A stretch of 64,000 bases of DNA from Eustoma russellianum (GCA_036186865.1 AP025040.1:34682683-34746682), one strand, 5' to 3'; positions 12,481-25,197 are shown, numbered from the stretch's first letter. Translations and numbers: made by a program. Notes: a model not told the origin generated them from the sequence alone.

Positions 12481-13009
12481 CCTTCTGGTGTTGATTCAAT
12501 CTTACATATGATAGAAAGTTATACAAGTTGTATAAAGGATATTTAGTACATTATCTTATTTCTTTTCTCATTGCAATAGGTCTATTATCTATTTCAAGTT
12601 AAACCTCATAGGCTGTAAGTAATTCTTCTAACTGGACTCATGATGCCACATTAGGATGTATATATATCCTTGTATAAACCTTAGTAATTGGTGGTCTACT
12701 CGATAAAGCTGAATCTTTCTTATCAGGATTGTCTTCTGCATGAATTATTATACCTTGGCTGTTATTATTATGATTTCCTGAATCCGGAGAGGTAGTTTTA
12801 ATGATATCTATTACACTCCACAAATTATTCTGTGTCAAACTTAGTGTTTCAGCATTGTTAGTTTGAATATGAATAATATGTTGTTTATCAAAATTTACAT
12901 CAAGAGTAACATACATCTTTCTTATACTGGGACAACGACACTTATAGACTTTTTGTGATCCTGAGTATCTAATAAATATGCATTAGTTAGATACGAGGTC
13001 TAACTTGCT
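12481..13009 (-). pseudogene. Copia element H: integrase-RT linker
   Basis: The low-complexity region between integrase and reverse transcriptase includes an open stretch with many Asn, Thr and Ser, such as NAETLSLTQNNLWSVIDIIK. In copia polyproteins this linker is poorly conserved. I assign it only by position between two recognisable domains. Confidence 0.5.
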
Positions 13010-13800
13010 TCTTAGACGAGACTATAAATGTACATAGGTAATACAACTAAATAATTTAAAAGATAATCAGATAGCAAATTATTGTGAGGGAAAACATCTA
13101 GGAAGACCTCTCTAGGAGTTTCAAATGACAGAGTCCTAGAAGGAATTCTATTGATCAAATGTGTTGTTGCTAACACAGCTTCTCTCCAATAGAATTTAGA
13201 TACTTTCATTGGAAACATTAGCGTCCTAGTTACCTCTTGTATATGTCTCTGAAAATATTTCAGTTATTAAATTTTCTTGAGGTGTGTTAACAGATGATTC
13301 TTGATGATAAATACAATTTTCATGCATAAATTGTTATGTGAAATCATTTAGATTCTCTACTCTATTGTCAGATCTCAAAGTTTTAATAGTATAACCAAAT
13401 TGAATCTTTATTAGATTAAAGTAGTTCTTAAAAATATGTCCTACTTCATATTTATTTTTAATTAGGTATACCCAAGTAACTCTAGTATGGTCATCAACAG
13501 AAGTCATAAACCATCTTGTTCCATTAATACTTACATGCCTGGAGGGTCCCCAAATGTCAGAATGGACAAGATTGAATGGCTTTATTGATTTGTATACTTT
13601 TGCAATTAACTGTGTCTTGTATGTTTAGCAAATTAATAAGTTTCACAAAGAAAATTTTTAGGATTCAATTGAACAAACAAATCTGGTATTAAACATTTCA
13701 AGTACAAAAAGTTATGATGAGCTAATCTTCTATGCCATAGAAGATTTCATTTATACAAGTTTTATCATATGAATAAGTCCTAAATCCACTAGCTTCTTCT
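13010..13800 (-). pseudogene. Copia element H: integrase and GAG-pre-integrase remnant
   Basis: On the minus strand I read WFMTSVDDHTRVTWVYL (integrase core), a damaged TLRSDNRVEN for the second catalytic Asp, a weak TPQ block, then YWREAVLATTHLINRIPSR and SFETPREV. The catalytic Glu region is degraded. Sequence up to 13800 fits the GAG-pre-integrase part but is heavily broken. Confidence 0.75.
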
Positions 13801-14371
13801 TTGTTTGAATCTTGTTCTTCAATTTTTGAATTGTAGCTTGCAATCACTGAATTTTCTACGTCAAGTAGAAATTATGTTTTTAGCATTGTCAATCAATCCC
13901 TTCATTCTATTCTCTTGAAAATGACCTTCAGAGGATGCAAAACCAATCCACACAATCACTATGTCATGTAATTTTTCTTGTAGATAGTAAACCTAATTTC
14001 AAAATAAGGATCATTGAATACATTATGCAGAGTAAGTTTATCATTTAGTGTAGCATTTCTTATTCCACTTACTTGTAATAATGATCATATTTACATTCTT
14101 AACTAACTTAGTAACAGAAAATGAATCATTAGAAGAAAGAAGATTATCATCACTGTTTCTGTGATCTGAAGCTTTTGAGTCAGTGATCCAAGAACTATGT
14201 TGCCCAGTAACAAAAATATGAGTTGTGTGGTATTGCCATATACTTGTCACAGTAGCTTGTATTGGATTGTGACTAACTACTGAATATTTTTTATTTAACA
14301 ACTAAAGTAAAGCTTCAATTTGATATTCTGTGGCATGAGTTGAGGTTTCTGATTGCTGGACAGAGCATTGA
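13801..14371 (-). pseudogene. Copia element H: protease and end of gag
   Basis: The minus-strand frame has SSWITDSKASDHRNS, the retropepsin active-site region of copia elements. The usual D-S/T-G-A-S-D-H reads D-S-K-A-S-D-H, so the active-site Gly is lost. Upstream is a Ser/His-rich spacer (SHNPIQATVTSIW) typical between gag and protease. The element is interrupted at 14371/14372 by element I, and gag resumes near 19821. Confidence 0.8.
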
Positions 14372-15318
14372 TGATGAGGTCCAAGGATCCAAATTGCATG
14401 AAGAGTATGTGTAGCAGGATAGAGAGTGAGGAAGCATGTCCAAGGATTCATGTAACGGTTTTCAAAATCCAATTACAAGAAGAGAATATGGGACTTCATA
14501 GTTCAAGGCGTACGCATGCAGTTTCAACTGACATGGTCTTTCATGGCGTTAATTTTGGCCTATATCGCTTGCATATTTTGTTATTATGTATTTGGAGTCT
14601 TTCTAAATATTTTTAGAATATTTTGGCATGTACAAAATTGTGTAGGAGTCTTTTTGATTGGTAGGAGTCGTTTCAAAGAAACTTTCCTTTTAGAAGAAAC
14701 TGGGATTTTGAATCGGTAAGCAACCATTAGTATTTGAAGCGTATCTCAGCCTACAGACATTAGATTTACGTGATTCCAAATCTTATGAAAAGATCAGATC
14801 CATATCTGCAACTTTCTACCAGTGCTCAACATCAGATTTTTCTTTTAGAAGGCTAAGAATCCATGTGCAATCTCAGTTAAGATCTCAGAATCCTAGCTTG
14901 ATTAGGAATCTTTTGTTTTCCTTTCTCTAGCATACCTTGTGCCTATTTAAAGGTCTTGCATGCACGAAATTTGTACATATAGAATTGAATTTAAATTGCT
15001 TGGTTTTTGCCAAAAGACAATTCTTTTCAAGTTTTACTTGTGTTGGTGTATGTTCTAATTCGGGTTCATATCAAGGTATTGAGCAAGCCCTGTGGGGAAT
15101 CTGTGTTTTTCATTATTGAAAACATATACCAAGGGTGTGAAATCGTTCTTGGCTAACAAACATGTTTCAGAGAAGAATAATCTTTGCTTATTCCAAGCCA
15201 AGAAGTACACTTTCAAGGGTGATCTTTGATTGTTCTTGACAATCGAACGCCATTTCTTGAGGAGGAAACATTAGAAAAAACAAAAATTTTGTTTCTTGCC
15301 TGCCTCAAGAACAGATCA
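14372..15318 (+). mobile_element. Element I: 5' LTR
   Basis: It starts TGATGAGGTCCAAGGATCC and matches 18875 onward over roughly 650 bp, with clear but incomplete identity. Shared blocks include GAGAGTGAG and CCAAGGATTCATGTAA. It ends just before a primer-binding site. The divergence between the two LTRs by eye suggests an old insertion. Confidence 0.8.
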
Positions 15319-15321
15319 GTA

Positions 15322-15334
15322 TGGTATCAGAGCC
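15322..15334 (+). other. Element I: primer-binding site
   Basis: TGGTATCAGAGCC is the complement of the 3' end of initiator tRNA-Met. It lies three bases after the LTR end and sets the orientation of element I. Confidence 0.9.
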
Positions 15335-18300
15335 ATAGGTATTCTTGTTCTAATTCTGATTTTCTATTCTATCCATTCATCATCACAAAACATACACAAA
15401 AACAATTGCAAGAAAATATGTCTACACAAAAAACGTACATCTGTAGATAAACAGTCTGCTTCCTTTTTTGTTTGCATCTTTTTGATCATCTTGAAGTGGA
15501 TTGCCTCCTTCATTGGAATGTAATTATTTTTTGATCTTGAAATCAACCATGTGCACAAAGCAAGAAGACCGTTCACAAAGTTCCACATGCATAAACCCTA
15601 GTTGGACCAAATTAGAGTTGCATCAAAAGCTGTCACCTATTGCATCTGCTTGACTCATCTTGAACAAAAATTGCATATCTTTTATGTCAATCTTGTTGTA
15701 CTTGAAAACCTAGAACTCTTTTATCCAGAGATACAAATGGCTGACATATATAAAGCTTGCTACTTTTCTAAAAAGCTACCAAGTTATTGATTGAAGTTTT
15801 ATTGCTTGAAGCTATTAGTCGATTTTGTTGTGTTTGTACTAAATTATTTGTGATTTTTGGTGGCGTAACAGCATAAAAATGGTTCCACACACCCTAGTCA
15901 AAATCATGCATCAAAATAACAAACCTTCTCATCTAAAACAAAAACACTCTGAAACCCTAAATCATCCAAAACCCTAACCTACATCAAAATTGTTCATCCC
16001 AACCGCAACACCTACAACACACTGTTCAAACACCAAACCCCCTAAATACAGTCTTTCATCATCATACAAATGACCTGAATAGGTCCCAAACCATAGGCAA
16101 GAACTTAAAACACTCGGTTATACAAACCAGTCTAAACCGAGCAAATTTTTGCAAGAATCTTTTGGAAGTTTTACCAAGGGATCTTTTTCAAGAAACATCA
16201 AGAAAATCATATTCATTCTGCTCTTGAAGCAAGAAAGTCAAGAAAAACATGTCTGGATATTGTTCTTAAAAAATCAAAAGCAATATAAGAAAAGAAGAAA
16301 CTTCAAGAACTTGTCGAATGCGTATCGAAATTGAGTTATTCAAAAGAAACTGTGATCCTTGACTTGTCCAATCTTGAGCTGTACAAAAATATTGGAAGAA
16401 AGAATTCAGAAATAATATTGTTTCCCTCAAAAACGAAAATGTTACATAAAACACTAAAATGTCCAAACTTCAAAATTTGTCCTAAACTGTCCTATGCATA
16501 TTTCGAACACTTTCATGAATATTAGACAATTAGGATTGATGTTGGATTGTATTATTGACCAAGTGTGGGTAAGAATTGTCCGAAGCAACCCCTTAGTGAT
16601 GCTTTGATCCAGCCACACTACATCACTTTTGGTCTGTTGTATTCTTTGAATCTTAGTTGTACTGGTCTTGTTTGAGTCTTGTAGCTGTCTTGGTTGCCAT
16701 GTATTACTACCTTGTAATTGCATTGCTGTGCTCAACTCTATTTGAAGAGAAGAAGTTGCAGAAGCTGAATTGAAGAAGACCACAACGATATTGTTCGACT
16801 TAATTTGGTTTCTAACTCAAGATCTTGAGAGAGAAACATGAAAAGAGTTGTGAAAGGCTTTTGTGTTTTTGAGTACAAAGGAGGGGAGGTACGAGCATGG
16901 AAAGGCACAAAAAAATCTAATTTTCAATATACCAACGTAACAAAGTTTCTTTTGCCTTTGTGTTAGCTCTTCTTTTCTTTTTGTTTTATGTGTTGGTTCT
17001 ATTTGTATAGCTTGGTTGACATGGATGATAAAGTGACCAATACTATTTCGAGAGTGAAGTGCTTCAAACATGACTTTGAAGAGCTATGAGAGCGAATGTA
17101 TAGCTTTGGCCTATCTATTGGAGTATGGGTAAGTGATTGGAAAAATAAAGTTCTAAGCTATCATTCATACTCACAAGCTAGTCTGACTATGCATAAATAT
17201 TATCATGAGTTGTTAGATAGTCTGCATAGTGCTTACATTGCGGAACATGAGGGATTGATTATACTCAGATTCTTTGCTGGCTTGAATAAGAAAATTGCTC
17301 AACGAATGCAAAATTAAGAATTTAGTATCTTGATTATATGTTTTATCTTGCAAATCTTTTTGAAGAGAAGTTGGCATGTGAAAGAAAGAAAGTTTTGTAA
17401 GACTCAGAATGTGAATGGGAAGAACTTAAGAAACAAATAAATGCTTTAAGTTCTTACTTAAATGATGCTAAAGTTTGGCATGTTGAGAAAGAAATCCCCC
17501 TAATGATTCAGATGTTCACGACAATGATTCACATCCTAATGATATTCAAGTGCATGAGCTTAAATATAAGAAATGCATGCTTATTCTCTTCGTTTGCATC
17601 AAAACATGGAGGACGACTTACATGCTCAATCTCTTGCATTACTTTAAAAGTTTGGACCCTGACTTGCATGCACAAGTTAATGAAGAATCGCATGTTATGG
17701 AATCTGATGTGCATGAAGGTCTTGTTGACATTATGCACGATCACACGACCGAAATTGATATTGTGCATAAAACTGAAACTGATGAAAAAGAAGACGGAGA
17801 ATAGCATGCTAACTTGCTCTAAAACTATATGAGAGCATAAGCTCAAATTGAGCATGAAAATGTCAACAAAATTTATGCGAAGATGTTGATGAATCCGAAA
17901 CTGTAAGTAAAGATGAAAGGAAAAACAATGATATAAATGTGTGTGAAGTTTTATTGCCAAATATTTTACAATCTTTGTTTGTATATGAGCTTTCAAGGAT
18001 TCATGTTCAAAAGGTTTAAATTAAATCATCTAACAGAAATGCTATGCCATCCATGGTTGTGTCTATCACAACATACTCTTTTGCTATGTGTATTGTTATT
18101 GAAATGTGTGTTAATCTTGCAAGAACTTCCTTGATTCGCTGTATGATGGAACTTGTGTCAAAAGCTTTGATTTGTATGTATGTATCTAAGTCGCCTCCTT
18201 GTGTTTGAACTTATTTGGGTTGTTTGTGTTTGTTAGGAGCATGGATATGCATGAGTAAAAGATTGAGTTATGGTCTAGTTTTTGATATACATGCTAGTGT

Positions 18301-18874
18301 TCAAAGTTCTATACATTTCCAATCATGTTTTCAAAGGGAATTTCCAATGTTTTAAGTCAGAATAATCTCATGAACATTTGCATAACTTGGAAACATGTTT
18401 TACACTTATAGAAAATTGGTTGGGTTGTTTTTCTTGTCAATCAATGTGATGCTAAGTCATGAGCGAAATAACATCTAAGGGAAGGGCTTGATGTATCTTA
18501 AGCATGTTAAAAGGAGACATGATTTCACAAGTGCTGAATTTTTGATCGCATGTTTTTATCATAACATAATATGTTGCCAACTTTTGCGCATTGTAGGATT
18601 TTGTTGCAAGCCTTGCTACATTCAAAACACCTTAAAAAAGGCAATATGAGTCCATAAAAAGCATGGAGACAAAGGGATGTACATTCTTTGAGTTTCAGTT
18701 TATTTCAACCTTACCCTATATGTTCGTTGTCCTTTTGATATTTGATCCAGGTGGAATTGATAGTAAACTAGTCATGTTTGTCTATGTTAATATTATATTT
18801 TTTTATTAATGATACAAGCATGTTAGTTGCTAAATTACCTTCTTCGAGGTTGAATCCTTACAGGCGGGGAGGAA
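15335..18874 (+). mobile_element. Element I: decayed internal region
   Basis: About 3.5 kb lie between the primer-binding site and the 3' LTR. Apart from the gag remnant at 17096-17400 I recognise no protein. It ends in a polypurine-type stretch, CAGGCGGGGAGGAA, directly in front of the second LTR. Protease, reverse transcriptase and integrase are missing, so the element could not have supplied its own enzymes in this state. Confidence 0.7.
17096..17400 (+). pseudogene. Element I: gag remnant, Ty3/gypsy type
   Basis: The frame gives MHKYYHELLDSLHSAY, then ILRFFAGLNKKIAQRMQN, a stop, and after it LDYMFYLANLFEEKL. This is the order of the retrotransposon gag core: a YY..F/L helix, RFL.GLN..I, then a L..L..A...E segment. 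It fits gypsy chromovirus-like gag better than copia gag. One nonsense codon is visible within the domain. Confidence 0.65.
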
Positions 18875-19820
18875 TGATGAGGTCCAAGGAGCCAAATTGC
18901 GTGAAGAAGACGTGTAACGGGATTGAGAGTGAGAAAACATGCCCAAGGATTCATGTAATAGTTTTCAAAGCCCAATTACAAAAAGAAAAAGGCTGGACTT
19001 TAGAGTTCAAAGAAGACGCAGCTTCGAGTGATATAGTCTTGCATGGCCTTGATTTTGGCCCATATGGCTTGTACATTTTGCTTTCTTTATTTAGAGTTTC
19101 TAGATTTTTTAATACAATGTGGTATGTGCAAAACCATGTACGAGTCGTTTTGGTAGGTAGGAGTTGTTTGGAAGGAACTTTCCTTTTAGAAGAAATAAAG
19201 TTTTTGACTACATGACCAGCCGTCAATATTTTGAGCATATCTCGGCCTACAAACATCAGATTAATGTGATTCGAAATCCTGTAGAAAGCTATGGTCCGTA
19301 TCTACAACTTTCAAGAGGGCTCAATGCAAGATTCAGCATCTAGAAGGTTCAAAATCCACATGGAATGTCAGTTAAGATTTCAGAATCCTATTTTGATTAG
19401 GAATATTTTGTTTTCCTTTTTCTAGCCTAGGTTGTGCCTATTTAAAGGCCTTGCATGTACGAAATTTATACATATAGACTTCAATAAAATATCATATTTT
19501 CGTCTAAGGTAGAATTTTTGAAGTTTAACTTGTGTTCTTGAGCTCTTATCAAGTTTTTTAATCCATAACAATGTCTTCAGCAAACGTTCTGGGGGATTCA
19601 AACGTTTGAGGTTTGAAGACACGCACCAAATGTTCTGGGGGATTTCAACGTCTTAAGTTTGAATAAATGCTCCAAGGGTAAAATGTGTTCTTGACAAGCC
19701 TATAGGCTTCAAGTTTGGAGGTCAAGCTCACCACTAAATCAGATTTGACATGGCTCAAGGGTGGTTTTACTTTTCTTGATAACCTTACATGCAGTTTTGA
19801 GGATGAATCATTCGAACAAA
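18875..19820 (+). mobile_element. Element I: 3' LTR (right end approximate)
   Basis: It starts TGATGAGGTCCAAGGAGCC after the purine tract and follows the 5' LTR to about 19530. It then diverges. The right end is placed by assuming the 947-bp length of the 5' LTR, and it agrees with where copia gag resumes. Confidence 0.65.
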
Positions 19821-20274
19821 GGAAATGATTTTTCTTGCGTGCCCAAGGTTGCATCATTTGAAATATATCTGCAGCACCATTTTCAACAAAGGTAGGCTTT
19901 GATAAAGACCTCTAGGAATTATTAGGTGTTGGTGGTCTTCCTTCTCCTGGCATACCATGTAGTTTCCAGCAATCATCAATGAGATGTTCATTTTTCTTAT
20001 AATATATGCAAAACATTCTACCTCCTTCAGTGGCTCCCCTAACTGCTAGAACAAGGGCATTAAGATTCAGCTTTTCTGTAAGAAAGACATAATTTTAAGT
20101 TGATAAACTAAGAGGGGCTCCCATCATAACTTTTCTTATACCCTCCTCATGCTTAATTTCAGTGGAAGCTGCATTTAAACAAGGCAATGATTAGTGTCAA
20201 GTATCATGTTTCTAGCACTATAAAAATCTGGAGGTGATCCAGTGAAAAATCTAAACACTCTTTCAGTCTTAAGG
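19821..20274 (-). pseudogene. Copia element H: gag remnant
   Basis: Minus-strand translation reads RVFRFFTGSPPDFYSARNM (the gag FL.GL...Y..-R region). Further on it reads LIDDCWKLHGMPGEG and RPPTPNNS, the second half of the copia zinc knuckle C..C...GH....C(Y/W)K-LHG.P. It continues the protease remnant at 13801-14371 across element I. It ends at the solo LTR at 20280, and I could not find its continuation to the right of 22895. Confidence 0.7.
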
Positions 20275-20279
20275 GTGAC
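20275..20279. repeat. target-site duplication, left copy (GTGAC)
   Basis: GTGAC here and at 22891-22895 flank the solo LTR exactly, as expected for LTR-retroelement integration. Confidence 0.85.
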
Positions 20280-21262
20280 TGTCATACCTCCGTAATTTTC
20301 GAGTCTGATATTAAATAATTAGAAAACAACTTAAAATACAAGTTTATTAATTGTATAGGTTTATGAGGCTTAGTTAAATAAAATGTAGGTGGAAATAATC
20401 AAAAACAAAAATTGAGAAAATTAGACCAAAAATACAAAAACTGTCCCTCCCCAATTAAATGCTGAGGAAGTTACACAAGTGAGCATAACTCCCCCTTATA
20501 CCATTAGGCCAATGGTTACAAAATTGAAGGAAGAGGGGGAAATGGCTGGAGGAATAAAACGGGAGAAAAGAAAGGGAGAAAAAGAAAGAGAGGAAGAAAG
20601 AAGAAGAAAAAAAGAAGAAGAAGAAAGATCGGTGAACCTAGGTCCAATCCATCACGAAATTCTGCCATACACTCGTAAGATTACCTAGAAACAAATGCAA
20701 GTAATCTTTCTATACGCTTTATGCAAGTTTTGATTCAACAGGCCCTATGTTCTTATAAATAGAAAATTGGATCACACATTTGTAATTCTTAATCTGTTTA
20801 TGTTAGTTGCTCTATTATGTGCTTCAATTGTTGTTGTTTGAGTAAAACTATGATCTTTTGGGCCAATATTTGAGAATAGTTATGATTTGCTTGGTTGTTG
20901 TTAAAAATTCCCTTAAAGTGTCATCTTTGGTGAAATCATTGCCTTGTAATAGTTTCTTATGTTTAATAATTTGTGCTTCAGATGATTTGAAATGATTTAA
21001 GGAGGTTGAAAGGGTTGAATGATGAAATTACTGCAATATTTGGTTTGGGTTAGAAGGTTGATGACATATCCAGAAGTGTGAATAGTAGAAGGCCTAGGGT
21101 TGATGTAATCTGATAGATTTAAGGATCAAACTGTGTTTTTGTGTGTTATGCATGATGGATCTAGGTGGTAAGCTTGAATTTGGGGTGTTTAACATTAAAG
21201 GGTAGAAGAGAGGAGAAGAGAAGAGGAAGCTAATACAAAACTACAGGTTTTGGGGATCGTCA

Positions 21263-21600
21263 GAACACTTCAAACACCACTTTAGGCGCACAATGTCACA
21301 TTAGGCACCTAAAGTAGGTGTTCGATGTGTCCCAGTCCATTCCAGAATACTTTGAACACCTCATAAGTCGCTTCATGTCACATAAGGCGCCTTATGTAGG
21401 CTTTCGATGTGTCATAGCTCATTCCAAAATACTTCGAACACCTCATAAGGTGCTCCATGTCACTTGAGGCATCTTATGTAGGCGTTCAATGTGTACCAGT
21501 GTATTCAGAATACTTTGAACGCCTAGTATAAGCAATTTATGTCACATTAGGCGCCTCTTGAAGGCGTTTCAAGTGTTCTAGAAGTCCTTTTTGATACATT
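21263..21600. repeat. tandem array of about 85-bp units in the solo LTR
   Basis: About three and a half units share GAATACTTTGAACACCTCAT, a GGCGCCTTATG-like block and TTCGATGTG. Several units contain the palindrome GGCGCC. Units differ by about 10-20 percent by eye. Confidence 0.8.
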
Positions 21601-21965
21601 AAGCGCTCCATGTATGTGAGATACCTTTATTCTCTTTCATTTCTCATAAAATACAAGTGCTTTTGAGGTGTGAATGAGTTGTAAGCATTAAGTGTGAATG
21701 AGTAAGGCTAGGTGGAAGCTAGAGGTGAATTCGTGATACGAGAGGCTATGAAATGATACGAATAAGGTGTGCTTGAGGTATGTTTGAGGTTTGTGACCCT
21801 GTTCTCAATATGTAAAGTATGTGTACATGAGTAGGAGTTTGATATGATGTGATATGATCATTTGCATCACAACATAAACATTTTGCATTCCGACATGAGT
21901 TTTTCTTTGCGAAAAGACACATGTGCTTAAAAGAAGACAAGATTATGGCTACTGGTTGATCGCAG

Positions 21966-22160
21966 GGTATAAAAGTCACGCCTGCTGTGGCAGGGTATAA
22001 AAGTGTGACCTCTGAATCAACAGCAGGATATAAAGTTTATGATGTGGGATCTGGACCTTTCAGCACGGGGTATAAAGTTTATAGGTTATGGGGTCATGGG
22101 CCTTTCAGCACTGGATATACAGTTCTACTTGCTGTGGTTGGATGACCCACAGGGTATAAG
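21966..22160. repeat. short dispersed repeats with GGGTATAAA
   Basis: The motif CAGGGTATAAAAGT or a close variant occurs about six times, with CCTTTCAGCAC between some copies. It may include the LTR's TATA element, but which copy would be used cannot be told. Confidence 0.6.
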
Positions 22161-22821
22161 TTCTGCTACGCGAAGAATAAGATAAGAAGAATTGTAAAAT
22201 GTTTTTGCGAAATGACATGCATGACATGTTTACGAAAGAAGACATATGTATAGGTTTTTGTTTAGTTCAGTGCGTGGTTTTAAAGAAGTACATGCATCAT
22301 GTAACACAAAGCATAAGATTTGACATGTTGTGTTGGTTCTGTATTTGTGTATCATTTATGTGACTTATTTGGCTTTGATGAATTGTTATAAAGATGTTAT
22401 TTTCTGACCCGAGCACCTTATTTTAGGCATTGATTTATATACTGGTGACTCGTCGTGTGTGGTCCCGTAAGGTGTATAGATGGGTTACTTGCTAGCGACG
22501 TTTTCGCTAAGAATAGATACTCCATCTTCTTTTCAGAGGAGCCAGGATACGAAATGATCTTTGTAGAGGACGATGGCGAGTGGGCTCATTGGGATGATTG
22601 TCATTGAAGTAGATAAATTTATGTTCATTCGCTTTTTAGTTGAAGGACTTACTGTTTAATTTTTTGTATTGGAGGATATATTAGACATTTATTGAACACG
22701 TTTCAATTCTGCTGTATTTCATTTGGTTACATTGTTGTTATTGAAGTTTTAAATTTTACGACGTTTCCGCTGATTTATCTTACGTCATGGATGACATGTA
22801 CTTGATCCGCTTTGACACTTC

Positions 22822-22842
22822 GTAGTTCTCGTAGCAGACTAC
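22822..22842 (+). other. U5-like hairpin, copy 3
   Basis: The arms GTAGTTC and AGACTAC flank the loop TCGTAGC, with GGCAGGTGCAC following. The fourth base pair is G-C where copy 1 has C-G. It lies 48 nt from the LTR end. Confidence 0.6.
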
Positions 22843-22895
22843 GGCAGGTGCACTGGTATCGATGTCCAGTATCAGACCGGGGAGCTACTAGTGAC

Positions 22896-23397
22896 AATAG
22901 GCCGTGTTCGTGTTTGCAAGATCACAAGTTGGCAGGTTGTAAATGCCAAACATAAACCGTGACATATTACTAAACAGGTTGGAAAATTCAGACCCAAACA
23001 TGGACATGTCAAGTCGGCAGGCCATGTTTGGATTGACCCACAAACCTGACAGGTTTCTATGTCTAACGAGTTTTTGGTAGGTTCACGGGTCTCTGGCAGG
23101 TTTGTAGGTTCATAATGGGTTCACAGGTTTGCGGGTTTGTGGGTTCATGGGTTGACCTGTGAGTTTGTTATCTCAAATGCAATGATGAGTAACTAAATTG
23201 AACAGCATACTCATACACAAACTCAAAAGTTAAGAAATCCAGCAGCATGAAGCAAATGTTTCCACATCCATCAACATTCACCCAATAGTTTACAGCATTC
23301 GACAAAAGCACAACTTATGAGAAAAGTCGAATTTTGCAAATTTGAAAAATTCATAATCAAGAAATCAAAATAGAAATTTTTTCTCAAAAAACTTTTA
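22896..23397. other. unassigned non-coding stretch
   Basis: No protein homology is visible. From about 22935 to 23170 the sequence is rich in imperfect direct repeats of GGTTTGTGGGTTC and CAGGTTTG. These could be the remains of a DNA transposon or simple-repeat decay; I cannot decide. Bases 23381-23397 (TTCTCAAAAAACTTTTA) are the left flank of LINE J. Confidence 0.4.
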
Positions 23398-24252
23398 ACC
23401 AGAAAACGATAGGATCTGTTACTTACACATCTTTGCTTTGCCGATGACTTGGTCATTTTTGCCAAGGTGGACTCGTCCTCCCTTGGAAAAATTATTGACA
23501 AACACAAAGAGTTCGGGGAATGCTCTGGGCTAAGCACTAATCTTCTCAAACCAAATATTTTCATTGCCGGAGTTCCTAATATTAATCACTTGCAATCCAT
23601 AACCTGGTTTTCAATAGAGAGCATGCCCTTCAGATATCTAGGAATCCTTATTGCCGGCTTCAAATTCCAAACCTGCCATTACTCTTCTTATATTGTCAAA
23701 CTCATCCAAAAAATCAATTTGTGGAAAACTTCATCTCTTTCCTATGCTGGTAGTTTAGAACTCATTAAGTCTGTTATCCTAGGCATTTATTATTTTTGGT
23801 TGAGTACATTTCCTGTTCCTTCCACTGTACTGAATCAAATTGAACATATTTGTATGCATTTTCTATAGGGAGAAACAAGTACCAAGCATAAAAGAGCTTT
23901 AGTGAGTTGGAAAAAAATTTGTTTACCCAAGACTGAAGGTGGATTAGATATCTTTGATCTCAAAACTTGGAATTCATCCCTCTTAGCTAAGCATTTTTGG
24001 AACCTCAGCCAGAAAAAAGACACGTTATGAGTTCAATGGATGAACCATAGATATAAAATTCACAACACACTATGGACTAGAAATTCCAAGAAGTCAGGCT
24101 CTCCGCTCTTAAAGAAATTTCTTCAAATTAGGGATTCTCTGGTCCTTAAATCTGGTTCTATTCTCGTTGCTCAGGAACTCCTTCATGATTGGACTCTCGA
24201 TAATGATTTGCTTCCAAGAAAAGCTTATGATTTTTTCAGAAACAAGGGTGAC

Positions 24253-24444
24253 AAAGTTTCCTGGCACAAAATTGTTTGGGACCCATCATTACTCCCAAGC
24301 ATACATTTATCCTCCGGTTGACTGCCCTAGGCAAATTTCAAACAAATGAAAGTTTCCTGGCACAAAATTGTTTGGGACCCATCATTACTCCCAAGCATAC
24401 ATTTATCCTCCGGTTGACTGCCCTAGGCAAATTTCAAACAAATG
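24253..24444. repeat. 96-bp tandem duplication in LINE J
   Basis: Two perfectly adjacent copies start AAAGTTTCCTGGCACAAAAT at 24253 and 24349. They look identical by eye, so this is a recent event. 96 is a multiple of three. Confidence 0.9.
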
Positions 24445-24822
24445 ATCGTATGCATTTTTACAAGATACTACCTGCTCCCTTTGTAATACACCTTCGGAAA
24501 ATTTACACCACCTATTCTTTCAATGTCCGACCACTAAACTTGTGTGGGAGGGTGTTACCAAATGGTGTGGGATGCCAGCCAGCATTAGGAATATAACGAG
24601 ACTTCTGGCATGGGCTCAGAAACAATTAAAGAACAAACATCCTAGATTTAGGGCTGTAAAAATTACGATTGATGCAACAATTTATTTTATATAGCAAGGC
24701 AGAAACAAAAGGTTATTTGAAGATATTGCTTTTTTGCCATTAGATGTTACAAATAGAGTTTATACTCATGTTTTTAGAGTTATGCATAAGACCTATCCTG
24801 GTCTAGTTGCTGATCACTAGAT

Positions 24823-24827
24823 GGATT
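24823..24827. repeat. target-site duplication of copia C, left copy (GGATT)
   Basis: GGATT here and at 42493-42497 flank element C, confirming one insertion event 17.7 kb apart in the present sequence. Confidence 0.9.
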
Positions 24828-25197
24828 TGTTAGGAAATCATACGAGATCACTGTAAAACGCGCAGCGGAAAAACAAAACTTGATCTCCGATTTCCTACCA
24901 ATGATCCAAGTTGTTCGTTTAATCGATGAAAAAACTCAAAAATTACCTCCGAAGATTCGAAATCCGCAGATGGAAGAGGTGCGAAATCACGAACACCCTC
25001 TGTCGGTATCCACACGAATGCTTTCGCCCGGAGTGCTAGCTCTTGAACGGCGCAGCTGAGAGAACTCGTTTTTCTCCAAAAACGGCTCTAGGGTTTCTGT
25101 TGTTTTCGTGTGTATTTCGTATGTCTCTATGTACGAGATACATTGATATATATATACACATACCGAGTCCTAATCGGTTTCGTTGATGCCAATCAAA

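Larger units (their letters stand above)
20280..22890 (+). mobile_element. 2.6-kb solo LTR, Ty3/gypsy-like
   Basis: It starts TGTCATACCTCC, ends GGGGAGCTACTA and has the 5-bp duplication GTGAC on both sides. There is no internal region, so it is a solo LTR produced by LTR-LTR recombination. The last two bases are TA rather than CA, probably a point change. Inside are an 85-bp array (21263-21600) and a repeat carrying TATAAA (21966-22160). The hairpin common to the long LTRs is at 22822. Confidence 0.85.
23398..24827 (+). pseudogene. LINE J: 5'-truncated reverse transcriptase
   Basis: Coding begins inside the reverse transcriptase at LLTHLCFADDLVIFAK, whose DD pair is catalytic. MPFRYLGILIAG, SYAGSLELIKSVILG and a zf-RVT-type segment (DNDLLPRKAYDFFRNK) follow, the usual order of an L1-type ORF2. 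Stops at 23866 and 24028, a frame change near 24290 and a 96-bp duplication break it. Endonuclease and the N-terminal RT are absent. The reading is split at 24827 by copia C; the 3' UTR resumes at 42498. Confidence 0.85.

Noticed and set aside
15322..15334. tRNA-Met-like sequences here and at 53876 and 40968 as possible tRNA genes
   Set aside because: Only 12-15 bases complementary to the tRNA 3' end are present, each next to an LTR. They are primer-binding sites, not genes.
17529..17996. 155-codon minus-strand frame inside element I
   Set aside because: No recognisable domain. It lies opposite to the gag orientation in a decayed internal region and overlaps other equally long frames.
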